Notes under the pieces: model-generated
Databases searched by the model: none
The model's input: only the letters and a program-made list of their open reading frames with translations
What the model was told of the DNA's origin: nothing
Source: Methylobacterium sp.
GTDB lineage: Bacteria; Pseudomonadota; Alphaproteobacteria; Rhizobiales; Beijerinckiaceae
DNA: 64,000 bases
Direction of reading: 5' to 3'
Assembly (NCBI RefSeq): GCF_019745455.1
Contig: NZ_JAIETD010000032.1
Location: forward strand, 1 to 64,000
Shown here: piece by piece, positions 18,795 to 29,191 of the stretch
How the letters are laid out: each line of letters begins with the position of its first letter
Numbering within the stretch: the stretch's first letter is position 1
Made by a program: the position numbers and the translations under genes

Positions 18795-19670
18795 TTAGAG
18801 AGCTTCCGCGCCCGAGATGATTTCGATGAGTTCCTTGGTGATCATGGCCTGACGCGTCCGGTTGTAGATCTGCGTCTGCTTCTTGATCATCTCGCCCGCA
18901 TTGCGCGTGGCGGAATCCATGGCGCCCATGCGCGCGCCCTGCTCGGAGGCGGCGTTCTCGAGGAGCGCGCGGAACACCTGGACGGTGAGGTTGCGCGGCA
19001 GCAGCGTGTCGAGGATCGCTTCCTCGTTCGGTTCGAACTCGAGAGCCGCGTCCGGAGCGGTGGCCCCGGTCGCGGGCAGCTCGGCCGGGATCAGCTTCTG
19101 CGCCGTGGGGATCTGCGAGATCACCGAGCGGAACCGTGAGTAGAACAGGGTCGCGACGTCGAACTCGCCGGCCTCGAAGCGCGCGATGATCATGTCGGCG
19201 ATCTCGGAGGCGAACTCGTAATCCACCGGCTTGGTGCCGCGGATGTCGCGGGCCTCGATGATCTGGTCCTTGAAGACGCGGCGGAGGAGGTCGTTGCCCT
19301 TCTTGCCGACCGTGATGATCTTCACGGTCTTGCCCTCGGCCATCAGCCGGCGGGCATGGTCGCGGGCGAGGCGCCCGATCGAGGAGTTGAAGGCGCCACA
19401 GAGGCCGCGGTCGGCCGTGCAGACCACGAGGAGATGGGTCTGCTCCGAACCGGTGCCCGAGAGCAGCCGCGGGCCCTGCACGCCGCCGACGAGGTTGGCG
19501 GCCAGGTTGCCGAGCACCTGCGCCATCTTCTCGGCATAGGGGCGGTCGCCCTCGGCCGCGTTCTGGGCGCGCCGAAGCTTGGCCGCGGCGACCATCTGCA
19601 TCGCCTTGGTGATCTTCTGCGTGCCCTTCACCGACGTGATGCGGTTACGCAGGTCCTTCAAACTCGGCAT
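18795..19670 (-). CDS. atpG: ATP synthase F1 gamma subunit
   Basis: Central rotor shaft of F1, 291 aa. Conserved N-terminus [36 protein letters not shown], the central DRGLCGAFN motif, and the C-terminal helix [17 protein letters not shown]...[22 protein letters not shown] are present. It is separated from atpA by 70 nt that hold a GC hairpin. Confidence 0.97.
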   Translation of the reverse strand: MPSLKDLRNRITSVKGTQKITKAMQMVAAAKLRRAQNAAEGDRPYAEKMAQVLGNLAANLVGGVQGPRLLSGTGSEQTHLLVVCTADRGLCGAFNSSIGRLARDHARRLMAEGKTVKIITVGKKGNDLLRRVFKDQIIEARDIRGTKPVDYEFASEIADMIIARFEAGEFDVATLFYSRFRSVISQIPTAQKLIPAELPATGATAPDAALEFEPNEEAILDTLLPRNLTVQVFRALLENAASEQGARMGAMDSATRNAGEMIKKQTQIYNRTRQAMITKELIEIISGAEAL

Positions 19671-19712
19671 CGGCTGACTTTCGGATCCGTCTCGGTTCGA
19701 CCTGGCAGGCTC

Positions 19713-19732
19713 CCCTCCCCTTTCGGGGAGGG
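19713..19732. other. intercistronic hairpin between atpA and atpG
   Basis: A perfect 8-bp stem, CCCTCCCC (19713-19720) and GGGGAGGG (19725-19732), with a TTTC tetraloop. It lies 8 nt past the atpA stop in the operon's transcript. It may set relative abundance of the atpHA and atpGDC segments; it also has the compact look of dispersed palindromic repeats. Confidence 0.55.
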
Positions 19733-19740
19733 TATGCTCC

Positions 19741-21270
<1,530 letters not shown>

Positions 21271-21342
21271 CGTTAGGCCTCTTCAAACGAGAAATGGGTG
21301 TGTGATGACGGGACGGATCGAGCTCCCACGGAGCCCGGACCC

Positions 21343-21912
21343 TCAGGCTTCCCGCATCGCGAGACGAATTCCGTTGAGCTTGGTCCGCAGCGACGCATCG
21401 ACCATGCGGCTGCCGATCTTCACGACGAGACCGCCGATCAGGCTCGGGTCGACATGGAGGTCGAGGTCGATCTCGGACTTGGCGACGTCGCGCAGGGAGG
21501 CCTTGATCTCCTCGATCACGGCATCCGACGGGCGCTCGGCGACGCGAACCTCGGCGCGCACGATGCCCTTGGATTCGCGCACGAGAACGCGGAAGGCGCG
21601 GATCATGTCCGGCAGGGCGAACAGGCGCCGATTGGAGGCCGAGAGCTTGATGAAGTTTGCCGCCAGACCGGTGATGCCGGCACGGTCGAGGACGGCACCG
21701 ATGGCGGCGGCCTGCTCCTCGCCGGAGAAGACCGGGCTGCGCACGAGGCGCGTGAGATCGGCGCTCTCCTTGAGCAGCGCGTCGAACCGCTCCAGACCCT
21801 CTGCGACGGCATCGACCTGACGCTCATCCCGAGCCAAATCGAACAGGGCCGAAGCGTAGCGTGCAGCTACGCCTGCAACCGGGGAACTCGCCTCGGAACC
21901 GTTCTGCGCCAC
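21343..21912 (-). CDS. atpH: ATP synthase F1 delta subunit
   Basis: Peripheral-stalk subunit (OSCP equivalent) joining F1 to the F0 b-type subunits, 189 aa. Typical VAARYASALFDLARDERQVDAV start (about 14-35), VLDRAGITGLAANFIKL in the middle, and the C-terminal LHVDPSLIGGLVVKIGSRMVDASLRTKLNGIRLAM signature. First gene of atpHAGDC; the F0 genes lie elsewhere, as is usual in alphaproteobacteria. The operon promoter should lie in 21913-22176. Confidence 0.95.
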   Translation of the reverse strand: MAQNGSEASSPVAGVAARYASALFDLARDERQVDAVAEGLERFDALLKESADLTRLVRSPVFSGEEQAAAIGAVLDRAGITGLAANFIKLSASNRRLFALPDMIRAFRVLVRESKGIVRAEVRVAERPSDAVIEEIKASLRDVAKSEIDLDLHVDPSLIGGLVVKIGSRMVDASLRTKLNGIRLAMREA

Positions 21913-22014
21913 GCGGCCGCTCTCTCTTCAATCCGAACCGCGCGTTCCGACCGCATTTCGCCTCATTTCGGCGGCGGATCAGGAAACGTCGGCAATGGGA
22001 ACGTCTCGGACCTA

Positions 22015-22076
22015 AGAGGGCGGGAAACCCCCTCTACCGAGGCGGCGTCGCCCTACCATGCGGTCATGGGCGACGC
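22015..22076. other. paired hairpins in the atp operon upstream region
   Basis: Two hairpins sit close together between atpH and the DsbA-like gene. The first has arms AGAGGG (22015-22020) and CCCTCT (22030-22035). The second has a perfect 9-bp stem, GCGTCGCCC (22045-22053) and GGGCGACGC (22068-22076), with a nested ACC/GGT pairing in its loop. Neither has a good U-tract. They may mark the end of the DsbA-like transcript, a structured 5' leader of the atp mRNA, or a small RNA. Confidence 0.45.
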
Positions 22077-22176
22077 AAGGCGAGGCTTGAGGAGCTATGC
22101 GGGAACGATCCTGCCGGCATGACGGATCATGCGTGCGGCGAAATCGTGTCGCTACCGCAGCGGGATCATCAGAACC

Positions 22177-22872
22177 TCAACAGGCGATCCGGTCGCACCG
22201 TCGCTGAGCGGCGACCATCTTGGCCATCGCCTTCGGACCGGGGTGGCCGAGGAGACCGGTATTGCCGAGTACGTAGGACGGCGTCGCCACGAGACCGAGA
22301 TCGGCCGCCATCCGCATCTGACTCTTGAGAGCGAGGCGCACCTCCTCGCTGTCCCCGATGCTCTCGATCTCCGCCGCCGGCAGGCCGAGCTTGACCGCTG
22401 CGGCGAGGGCCGAAGGTCCGTCGATCCGACCCGGCTTGCTGAGCATGTCCTGATAGAGTCGCCACGCCGCCTCGGAGCCGAGCCGGCGCTGGACGGCAAG
22501 GGCCACTTTCGCAGCCTGGGCCGACTGGATCGAAAGAATCGGATTGTTGATGAGGCCGATCCTCAAGGTCGGATCGGCAGCGGAGAGAGAGACGAGGTCG
22601 GCCGCCGCTTTCCGGCAATACGGGCAATTGTAGTCGAAGAACTCGTAGAGCGTGACCTCCGCTTCGCGCGGCCCGACATAGGTGACGCCGCGCAACGCCT
22701 GGATCTCGCCGACGATCTCGCCGGGCAGCCGCATGTTGGCGACCGGTCGGTCGTCGTCGTTCTTAACGGCGAAGGCCTGGCCGTAGCCTTGCGCCAGTGC
22801 CAACCCGGAGGCGCCCAGGAATACCCCCAGCCCTGCCGAGAGGACGAGATACTGCCGTCGTTCGATACCCAT
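22177..22872 (-). CDS. periplasmic DsbA-family thiol:disulfide oxidoreductase
   Basis: A 231-aa thioredoxin-fold protein with an N-terminal signal or anchor (RRQYLVLSAGLGVFLGASGLALAQ). The active site CPYC lies at about 80-83 within EFFDYNCPYCRKAAADL, and the cis-proline loop appears as VATPSYVLGN. It belongs to the DsbA/Com1 group, and would oxidise or isomerise cysteines in exported proteins. It is transcribed toward the atp operon but 264 nt away, so it is probably a separate unit. The C-terminus carries two further cysteines (RRCDRIAC), which is unusual. Confidence 0.85.
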   Translation of the reverse strand: MGIERRQYLVLSAGLGVFLGASGLALAQGYGQAFAVKNDDDRPVANMRLPGEIVGEIQALRGVTYVGPREAEVTLYEFFDYNCPYCRKAAADLVSLSAADPTLRIGLINNPILSIQSAQAAKVALAVQRRLGSEAAWRLYQDMLSKPGRIDGPSALAAAVKLGLPAAEIESIGDSEEVRLALKSQMRMAADLGLVATPSYVLGNTGLLGHPGPKAMAKMVAAQRRCDRIAC

Positions 22873-22943
22873 GAGACGCCACGGTTCCAGGGCCGGGAAG
22901 CGGCCGCGGTGTCTTCTACGAGCTGGGAATGGACGGGGCTAGT

Positions 22944-22981
22944 GACAGGCGTTGACGGCCGTCCCGGCCCGGACGCCTGTC
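22944..22981. repeat. long GC inverted repeat in the divergent DsbA-like/membrane-protein region
   Basis: Arms GACAGGCGT (22944-22952) and ACGCCTGTC (22973-22981) form a perfect 9-bp stem, and the 20-nt interior holds a further GGCC/GGCC pairing. It lies in the 279-nt gap between two divergent genes, so it is not a terminator for either. An operator, leader structure or small RNA are possible. Confidence 0.45.
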
Positions 22982-23151
22982 GTCCTCACGGTCTCCTTGC
23001 GTGGTCCTGGGCCATGCCCCCCGGCGCTGCCTGCGCGGCAGTGGAGGCGCAGGGAGCGCCCATCACGAGGCTTTGCGGCGAGGCCGGCTACCCACTTGGC
23101 CGCACTTGAGATAGCGTCGGGCATGCTTCTGCGATCGGTCACGGGGTCGTC

Positions 23152-23700
23152 GTGCGACGCCTCCTGAAATTCCTGCACACGATGGGGTCCGTCGGGCTCA
23201 TGGGGGCGATGGCGTCGCTCGTCGTGATGCTCAGCGTCACGCCCGGGCCGGATTCGCTCTCCGGGTACGCCCTGATGCGCAGCGCCATGGTCGCGGTGTC
23301 GACATATGTCTTCCTGCCCTCGCTCACGCTGACTTTGCTCGCCGGCCTGCTGGCGATCGCCCAGCGCGCCTTTCACAATGCCGGCTGGGCCTGGCTCAAG
23401 CTCGCCACCGGTATCCTGATGTTCGAGGGCGGCCTCGTCCACATCCAGGGAACGATGCAGCAGGAGGCGGAACTCGCCGCCCAGGCTCTCGCTGGACATG
23501 GCAATCCGGCGGAACTCGGCCTCTCTCTCTCCGGGGAGCGCGGCACGCTCTGGCTGCTGCTCGCGGTCTCGACGGCCAATGTCGTGCTCGGAGTCTGGCG
23601 TCCGCGCCTCACGCGGCGCCAAGCCCGCGGTCAGCCTTCTAGCCCTGCTCAGCCTTCGAGCTTCGCCACCAGCGCGTCCGAGAGCGTGAAGTTGACGTAG
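23152..23700 (+). CDS. four-helix membrane protein, DUF2269-like
   Basis: A 182-aa protein with hydrophobic segments at about 8-30, 43-63, 78-95 and 133-150. The spacing and the first segment ([20 protein letters not shown]) resemble DUF2269 inner-membrane proteins. The function is unknown. GTG 23152 is the only start that keeps the first helix. The last about 17 codons overlap the 3' end of yebC on the other strand by 52 bp; the final polar tail therefore may be a consequence of the overlap rather than a conserved domain. Confidence 0.65.
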   Translation: MRRLLKFLHTMGSVGLMGAMASLVVMLSVTPGPDSLSGYALMRSAMVAVSTYVFLPSLTLTLLAGLLAIAQRAFHNAGWAWLKLATGILMFEGGLVHIQGTMQQEAELAAQALAGHGNPAELGLSLSGERGTLWLLLAVSTANVVLGVWRPRLTRRQARGQPSSPAQPSSFATSASESVKLT

Positions 23701-24395
23701 ACGTTCTGGACGTCGTCCTGGTCCTCGATGACCTCGACGAGGCGGATCAGCTTCTCGCCGGTCTCGTCGTCGACCATGATCGGAGCCTGCGCCTTCCAGA
23801 TCAGGCCGGTGCGGCGCGGCTCGCCGAAGCGGGCCTCCAAGGCCTTGGCGACCTCGCCGAAGGCTTCCTGTGCGCAGATGACCTCATGGCCCTCATCGTC
23901 CGAGCGGACGTCGTCGGCGCCGGCCTCGATCGCCGCCTCCAGCATCGTGTCGGCATCGGCGACCTCGGGCGGGAACGCGATCAGCCCGACATGGTCGAAC
24001 AGGAAAGAGACCGCGCCGGTCTCGGCCATGTTGCCGCCGGACTTGGTGAAGGCCGAGCGCACGTCGCTGGCGGTGCGGTTGCGGTTGTCGGTCTGGGCCT
24101 CGACGATGAGCGCGGCGCCGCCAGGGCCGTAGCCTTCGTAGCGGACCTCGTCGTAGCTCTCGGCATCGGCCCCGCTCGCCTTCTTGATGGCGCGGTCGAT
24201 ATTGTCCTTGGGCACGTTCTCGGCGCGGGCCGCGATGATGGCGGCGCGAAGCCGCGCGTTCATCGCCGGGTCCGGCAAGCCGAGTTTCGCCGCCACCGTG
24301 ATCTCACGGGCGAGCTTGCCGAAGAGTTTCGAGCGGACCGCGTCGACGCGGCCCTTGCGGTGCATGATGTTCTTGAACTGGGAATGGCCGGCCAT
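23649..24395 (-). CDS. yebC: YebC/PmpR family translational/transcriptional regulator
   Basis: A 248-aa protein with the invariant YebC opening [32 protein letters not shown], the [13 protein letters not shown] and YEGYGPGG segments, and the acidic C-terminal domain ending [10 protein letters not shown]. Homologues act as DNA-binding regulators, and recent work connects the family with ribosomes stalled at difficult sequences. It stands alone with its own upstream region (24396-24519). Confidence 0.95.
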   Translation of the reverse strand: MAGHSQFKNIMHRKGRVDAVRSKLFGKLAREITVAAKLGLPDPAMNARLRAAIIAARAENVPKDNIDRAIKKASGADAESYDEVRYEGYGPGGAALIVEAQTDNRNRTASDVRSAFTKSGGNMAETGAVSFLFDHVGLIAFPPEVADADTMLEAAIEAGADDVRSDDEGHEVICAQEAFGEVAKALEARFGEPRRTGLIWKAQAPIMVDDETGEKLIRLVEVIEDQDDVQNVYVNFTLSDALVAKLEG

Positions 24396-24519
24396 GGCGT
24401 GACCTTAAAAACTCGCTCGCGACGGAGGATCGCGGCCCGGCAGGACCCTTCCTCGACGCCGCCACGTTGGGGATGGCGCGGGTTATAGGCCGGGTCCCGG
24501 CGCAGAGGCAACGCGAAGG

Positions 24520-24687
24520 ATGGTTCGGGTGAAGGAGGATCGCATAGCGGACTGGATCAAGCTGGGCCTCGCCGCGGCTGTTGGGGTGCTTGCAGGTGCG
24601 GTCCTGTTCCCGAGGAAGGCCCACGGCCCTGGCCGGCCGATCAACCCGCCTGAGCCGCGTGCCACGCCTGAAGAGCCCTCAGGGTGA
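24520..24687 (+). CDS. possible 52-55 aa single-pass membrane peptide
   Basis: A short open frame with one hydrophobic helix (IKLGLAAAVGVLAGAVLF, about residues 13-30), a charged N-terminus (VKEDRIADW) and a Pro-rich cytoplasmic or periplasmic tail ending EEPSG. It may start at ATG 24520 or, better supported by GAAGGA 8 nt upstream, at GTG 24529. It is divergent from yebC and its last 47 nt overlap the 3' end of the CbbY-like gene. The composition looks like a genuine small membrane protein rather than a frame shadow, but no family is recognised. Confidence 0.4.
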   Translation: MVRVKEDRIADWIKLGLAAAVGVLAGAVLFPRKAHGPGRPINPPEPRATPEEPSG

Positions 24688-25396
24688 CGACCCCTCCCGG
24701 CCAGGCAACGCCGTCGATATGGCGGTGCGGATCTCCGGGCTCGCCGAGATCGGAGATCGCCGAGAACGCGCCCTCCAGCCTGTGACTCTCGGTATAGCGA
24801 CTGCGCGTGGCGATGACGGGCAGGCCGGCATCGCGGGCTGAGCGGATGCCGGCTGCCGAATCCTCGAAGGCGATGGCCTCGGACGGTGCGACGCCGAGGC
24901 GCGCGAGGGCCAGATCGAACACGTCGGAGGCCGGCTTCTTGCGCGCAGCCTCGTCGCCGGATGCGATGACGTCGAAGACACTCTCGGGATCCTGGCGAAA
25001 GTTGACGGCGAGCAGGCGATCGACGTTCGGGCGGCTCGTGGTGGTCGCCACGGCCAGACGCACGCCCGACACCTTCGCCTCGGCGATGAGCCGAGCGATG
25101 CCGGGGCGCAGGGCCAGTTGCCCGGCTTCGACGAGATCGCCGTAGAGCCGGGTCTTGCGCTGATGGATCTCGGGCATCAGCGGGCGGATCTCGCCGGCCT
25201 CGGCCGCATGCTCGGTCTCGACGTAGTGGGCGAGCCGCTCCTTGCCGCCCATGACCTTGAGGAGATCGGAATAGGCCGCAGGCGACCATGTCCAGCCAAG
25301 GCCCATCTCCGAGAAGGCGCGATTGAAGGCCTGGCGATGCAGGTCTTCGGTCTCGGCAAGAGTCCCGTCGACGTCGAAGATCAGCGCCTTCAGCAT
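24641..25396 (-). CDS. HAD-IA sugar phosphatase, CbbY-like
   Basis: A 251-aa haloacid-dehalogenase phosphatase. Motif I is [10 protein letters not shown] (nucleophile D8), motif II lies at LAVATTTSR, motif III is the Lys in [10 protein letters not shown] and motif IV is [12 protein letters not shown]. The cap and the [11 protein letters not shown] stretch match CbbY, which removes xylulose-1,5-bisphosphate, an inhibitory by-product of RubisCO. It overlaps rpe by 7 nt and closes the fbp-prk-rpe cluster. With no RubisCO gene in the window, its substrate could be another sugar bisphosphate. Confidence 0.85.
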   Translation of the reverse strand: MLKALIFDVDGTLAETEDLHRQAFNRAFSEMGLGWTWSPAAYSDLLKVMGGKERLAHYVETEHAAEAGEIRPLMPEIHQRKTRLYGDLVEAGQLALRPGIARLIAEAKVSGVRLAVATTTSRPNVDRLLAVNFRQDPESVFDVIASGDEAARKKPASDVFDLALARLGVAPSEAIAFEDSAAGIRSARDAGLPVIATRSRYTESHRLEGAFSAISDLGEPGDPHRHIDGVAWPGGVVTLRALQAWHAAQAG

Positions 25397-26073
25397 GACA
25401 GCGTGCCGGAATGGTCCTGGGCACCCGCCCGTATTCCGGCGATGCGATCCGCATAGCCCGCAGGCCCGGCACTGAAGACGGCATTGCCGGCGACGAAGGC
25501 GTTGGCGCCGGCGGCGGCCGCGAGACCGACCGTCTCGGCCGTGATCCCGCCATCGACCTCGATGTCGATGTCCCGGCCCGCCGCCATCGCCCGAACCCGC
25601 GCCACCGTCTCGAGCGTCGAGGGGATGAAGCTCTGGCCGCCGAAACCCGGATTGACCGTCATGACGATGACGAGGTCGAGCAGGTCGATGAGCGGCTCGA
25701 CCATCGCGGCCGGGGTGCCGGGATTGAGTGCGATGCCGGCGCGCTTGCCGAGGGCTCGGATCGTCTGAAGCGAGCGATGGACATGCGGGCCGGCCTCGAC
25801 ATGGACTGAGATCGCGTCGGCCCCGGCATCCGCGAACGCGGCGAGATAGGGGTCGACCGGGGCGATCATCAGGTGGACGTCGAAGGGCTTCCGGCTGTGC
25901 GGGCGCAGGGCCTTCACCACGCCGGGCCCGAAGGTGAGGTTGGGCACGAAATGCCCGTCCATCACGTCGAGATGAATCCAGTCGGCCCCGGCCTCGTCCA
26001 CGGCGCGGACTTCCTCGCCGAGCTTGGAAAAGTCGGCGGACAGGATCGAGGGAGCGATGATCAGGCCGGTCAT
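25390..26073 (-). CDS. rpe: ribulose-phosphate 3-epimerase
   Basis: Interconverts ribulose-5-phosphate and xylulose-5-phosphate. The 227-aa TIM barrel has [16 protein letters not shown] at the N-terminus, metal-ligand motifs [16 protein letters not shown] (about 35-50) and [19 protein letters not shown], and [10 protein letters not shown]. It is 28 nt downstream of prk and supplies the ribulose-5-phosphate that the kinase uses. Confidence 0.95.
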   Translation of the reverse strand: MTGLIIAPSILSADFSKLGEEVRAVDEAGADWIHLDVMDGHFVPNLTFGPGVVKALRPHSRKPFDVHLMIAPVDPYLAAFADAGADAISVHVEAGPHVHRSLQTIRALGKRAGIALNPGTPAAMVEPLIDLLDLVIVMTVNPGFGGQSFIPSTLETVARVRAMAAGRDIDIEVDGGITAETVGLAAAAGANAFVAGNAVFSAGPAGYADRIAGIRAGAQDHSGTLSC

Positions 26074-26101
26074 GGAAGCCTCAGTTAGGTCAGCGTCGGC
26101 T

Positions 26102-26962
26102 TCACGCCATGCGGCGCTTGCGCTCCACGAGTTGCATGATGATCGGCGTCAGGATGAGCTGCATCGCCAAGTCGAGCTTTCCGCCCGGAATGACGATGGA
26201 GTTGGCGCGGCTCATGAAGCTGCCGTCGATCATCGAGATGAGGTAGGCGAAGTCGATCCCGCGCGGATCCTTGAAGCGGATCACCACGAGGGATTCGTCG
26301 GCCGTGGGAATCCAGCGGGCGATGAAGGGGTTCGAGGTGTCGACCGTCGGCACGCGCTGGAAATTGATGTCGGTCCAGGAGAATTGCGGGCAGATCGTCT
26401 GCACGTAGTCGGGCATCCGCCGCAGGATGACGTCGGTGACGGCCTCGGTGGAATAGCCGCGGAACGAGCGGTCCCGGTGCAGCTTCTGGATCCATTCGAG
26501 GTTGATCACCGGCACGACCCCGATCTTCAGGTCGGCATAGCGGGCGATGTCGATGGCCTCGGTGACGACGCACCCGTGCAGCCCCTCGTAGAACAGGAGG
26601 TCGGAGGCAGGCGGGAACTCCTCCCACGGCGTGAAGGTGCCCGGAGGAGTTCCGTAGCACTCCGCCGCCGCCGCATCGTGGACATAGTGCCGGGTGCGGC
26701 CGCTGCCCGACTCGCCGTAGGTCCGGAATACCTCCTCGAGCTCCGGCAACAGGTTCGCCCGCGGCGCGAAGTGGCTCAGCGTTGGCTCCTCGGCCATCGC
26801 CTTGCGCATGGCGATGCGGTCGAGGGCGTGGAAGGCATCGCCTTCGATGTAGACGGCACTGACATCCTCGCGCCGAAAAATCTGCTCGAAGGTGTTGCGC
26901 ACCGAGGTTGTGCCGGAGCCCGAGGAGCCGGTTACCGAGATGATGGGATGACGCGCCGACAT
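26102..26962 (-). CDS. prkB: phosphoribulokinase (proteobacterial type)
   Basis: Phosphorylates ribulose-5-phosphate to ribulose-1,5-bisphosphate. The 286-aa size and the P-loop [11 protein letters not shown] (about 11-21) identify the bacterial, NADH-activated octameric class; [10 protein letters not shown] and QKLHRDRS segments are present. In RubisCO-less Methylobacterium the product is known to serve as an effector for QscR, the LysR activator of serine-cycle genes, rather than as a carboxylation substrate. That use here is inferred from the divergent LysR gene. It is 30 nt downstream of fbp. Confidence 0.93.
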   Translation of the reverse strand: MSARHPIISVTGSSGSGTTSVRNTFEQIFRREDVSAVYIEGDAFHALDRIAMRKAMAEEPTLSHFAPRANLLPELEEVFRTYGESGSGRTRHYVHDAAAAECYGTPPGTFTPWEEFPPASDLLFYEGLHGCVVTEAIDIARYADLKIGVVPVINLEWIQKLHRDRSFRGYSTEAVTDVILRRMPDYVQTICPQFSWTDINFQRVPTVDTSNPFIARWIPTADESLVVIRFKDPRGIDFAYLISMIDGSFMSRANSIVIPGGKLDLAMQLILTPIIMQLVERKRRMA

Positions 26963-26992
26963 CGTGCTCCCGAACCCGCCTCCCGCCGGTCC

Positions 26993-28051
26993 TCAGTTCC
27001 GGATCAGGCCGCGCTGGCCGAACAGCGGCGAGCGGCCCGCGGCCGGATTTCGGCCGTTGAAATAGGTTGCCACGGTGGTGACCTCCTCGGCCGAGCCGAA
27101 CACCAGCGGAACCCGCTCGTGGACCGACGTCGCCGCGATGTCGAGGATGCGGCGCTCGCCGTCGGTGGCGCCGCCGCCCGCCTGCTCGATGAGCATCGCC
27201 ACGGGGGCGGCTTCGTAAAGGAGACGCAGGCGCCCCTGCGCGTAGCCCTTCCGGTTGTCCCCCGGATAGAGGAAGATCCCGCCGCGCATCAAGACGCGCT
27301 GGGCGTCCGCCACCAGCGAGCCGAGCCACCGCATGTTGCAGTCTCGGTCGCGCGGGCCCTCCTTTCCGCGCAGGCAATCCTCGATATAGGCCTTCACCGG
27401 ACTGTCCCAGTGACGGGCATTGGAGGCGTTGATCGCGTATTCGTTGCTCTGCGCCGGAATCTCCAGCTGCGGATGGGTCAGGCGGAAGGCGCCGGCCTCG
27501 CGGTCGAGGGTGTAGATCTGAGTACCGGCGCCCATGGTCACGACCAGGGAGGTGGCCGGGCCGTAGGTGACGAAGCCGGCCGCCAGCTGGACCGTGCCGG
27601 GATCGGTAAAGGAGGCGATCGGGTCGCCATCCCGCACGACCGCCGGGCGGATGCCGAAGATGGTGCCCACCGCCATGTTGACCCCGATATTCGATGAGCC
27701 GTCGAGGGGATCGATGGCGACCGCGAGCGGTGCGCCGGGATTGAGCACCATGACGCCCTCGGCCTCCTCGGACGCGACCTCTGCCACGGGCACTGACCGG
27801 AGCGCCTCTGTGAAGCGCTCGTGGGCAAGGACGTCGAGGGCCTTCTGGACGTCGCCGTCGCTGTTGTGTTCGCCTTGAGCTCCAAGGTCGCCGCCGAGGG
27901 CACCGCGGCCGATTACCGCGCTGACATCGATCGCCGCCGCCGCGCAGGCCGTGATGACGGCTGCGACGTCGGCAAGCCGGGCATCCGTCGCAACGGCCTG
28001 CGCCAGGCCCGCATCGAGATGGGCGCCGAATTCCAGAGGTGCTGCCGACAT
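26993..28051 (-). CDS. fbp: class I fructose-1,6-bisphosphatase
   Basis: Hydrolyses fructose-1,6-bisphosphate in gluconeogenesis or the Calvin cycle. The 352-aa protein contains the metal/substrate motif DPLDGSSNIGVNM (about 129-141), ARWHDSPVKAYIEDC-like and GGIFLYPGDNRK segments, and the C-terminal LIEQAGGGATDG. ATG 28051 is chosen: homology begins here, whereas the frame's extension to 28180 is an Arg/Gly-rich stretch without similarity. First gene of fbp-prk-rpe-CbbY. Confidence 0.92.
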   Translation of the reverse strand: MSAAPLEFGAHLDAGLAQAVATDARLADVAAVITACAAAAIDVSAVIGRGALGGDLGAQGEHNSDGDVQKALDVLAHERFTEALRSVPVAEVASEEAEGVMVLNPGAPLAVAIDPLDGSSNIGVNMAVGTIFGIRPAVVRDGDPIASFTDPGTVQLAAGFVTYGPATSLVVTMGAGTQIYTLDREAGAFRLTHPQLEIPAQSNEYAINASNARHWDSPVKAYIEDCLRGKEGPRDRDCNMRWLGSLVADAQRVLMRGGIFLYPGDNRKGYAQGRLRLLYEAAPVAMLIEQAGGGATDGERRILDIAATSVHERVPLVFGSAEEVTTVATYFNGRNPAAGRSPLFGQRGLIRN

Positions 28052-28149
28052 CAGTTCTCGTTCCCTCACCCTGTTGCGGCCGGAGAAACGCCCGGTTCGC
28101 GGCCCCGTCAAGAACCCGGCCGCGCCGTCTCCGCCGCTTCGACGTCCTG

Positions 28150-28243
28150 GCCGGCTTAACCGGCACCCCGCGACAGGCAAACCCTGACCCGAAGGAATTC
28201 TGAAAAAACTTGCGGGGCCTCCTAAAAAAACTAGAACCGCCGA
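28150..28243. promoter_or_regulatory. fbp/LysR divergent control region
   Basis: The 192-nt gap between fbp and the LysR gene holds an inverted repeat GCCGG-CTTAA-CCGGC (28150-28164) and, nearer the LysR start, two copies of AAAAAACT (28203-28210 and 28225-28232) spaced 22 bp, or two helical turns. A TTC-T-GAA core precedes the first copy. LysR regulators usually bind such divergent regions at paired sites on one helix face. The exact operator is inferred only. Confidence 0.45.
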
Positions 28244-29191
28244 ATGCGCAACCTCTCACTGAAACAGCTCCAGGCAGTCGCCGCCGTATCGCGGCTCGGC
28301 ACCATGACGCGCGCGGCGCAGGAGCTCAACGTCACCTCGGCCGCCCTCTATGCACGCATCCGCCAACTTGAGGAGGAGGCGGGCCTTCTCCTGTTCGATC
28401 GGACGCCCACCGGCCTGAAGCCGACCGATGCGGGCCGCGAGATGCTGTGGGCGATCGACAGCATCAACACCGTTCTCGAGACCTGTGCCGAGAAGATCGA
28501 GATCCTCAAGGGCGGCGGCGGCGGGCGCGTCGCCATGGGAGTCGTTTCCACCGCCAAGTATTTCACACCCCAGATTATCGCCGCCTTTTGCGCACAGAAC
28601 CCGGCCGTGGAGATCAACCTCGCCGTCGGCAACCGCGGCGACACGGTCGAGGCGCTGCGCAACTACGCCATCGATTTCGCCATCATGGGTCGGCCGCCTC
28701 GCGATTTCGCCATCGAGGCGGAGACCTTCGGGGCGCATCCCCTCGTCCTCGTGGCCCAACCCGGCCACACCCTGGCCGGGCGCTCCGGCCTGACGCGAGC
28801 GGACCTTTCCGAGCAGTCGTTCCTCGTCCGCGAAGAGGGCTCGGGCACCCGCACCGTGTTCGAGGAGTTCATGTCCGGCGTGATGATCAAGCGCGCTAGG
28901 CTCGGGATCGATGCGGCCTCGAACGAGACCATCAAGCAGGCGGTGATGGCTGGCCTCGGAATCGCTCTGATCTCCGGCCACACGGTGGCGGCCGAGGTCG
29001 CCAGCGGCCGTCTGATCCTCCTCGACGTTCACGGGCTGCCGATCCGGCGCGACTGGTACGTGGTGCGCCGGGCCGACAAGGTTCTGGGCCCCGCCGCCGC
29101 CTGCCGCGATTTCGTGGTGAAGGAGGGCGCGCGCTGGTTGCCGACCCTCGATACCTCGGCAGGACGCGCGCCGTCGGAGTTCGAGAGGTGA
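28244..29191 (+). CDS. LysR-type regulator, CbbR/QscR-like
   Basis: A 315-aa LysR regulator with a textbook N-terminal helix-turn-helix (LKQLQAVAAVSRLGTMTRAAQELNVTSAALYARIRQLEEEAG, residues 5-48) and a periplasmic-binding-protein-like effector domain (VAMGVVSTAKYFTPQIIAAF from about 97). The sequence is of the CbbR type, which senses RuBP or other phosphorylated intermediates. It is divergent from fbp-prk-rpe, the standard place for CbbR. In Methylobacterium the CbbR homologue QscR regulates serine-cycle genes, so the exact name is open. Its stop overlaps the next gene's GTG start. Confidence 0.88.
   Translation: MRNLSLKQLQAVAAVSRLGTMTRAAQELNVTSAALYARIRQLEEEAGLLLFDRTPTGLKPTDAGREMLWAIDSINTVLETCAEKIEILKGGGGGRVAMGVVSTAKYFTPQIIAAFCAQNPAVEINLAVGNRGDTVEALRNYAIDFAIMGRPPRDFAIEAETFGAHPLVLVAQPGHTLAGRSGLTRADLSEQSFLVREEGSGTRTVFEEFMSGVMIKRARLGIDAASNETIKQAVMAGLGIALISGHTVAAEVASGRLILLDVHGLPIRRDWYVVRRADKVLGPAAACRDFVVKEGARWLPTLDTSAGRAPSEFER

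Noticed and set aside
26085..28259. 724-aa minus-strand frame across prk and fbp
   Set aside because: Out-of-phase shadow of two strongly supported genes.
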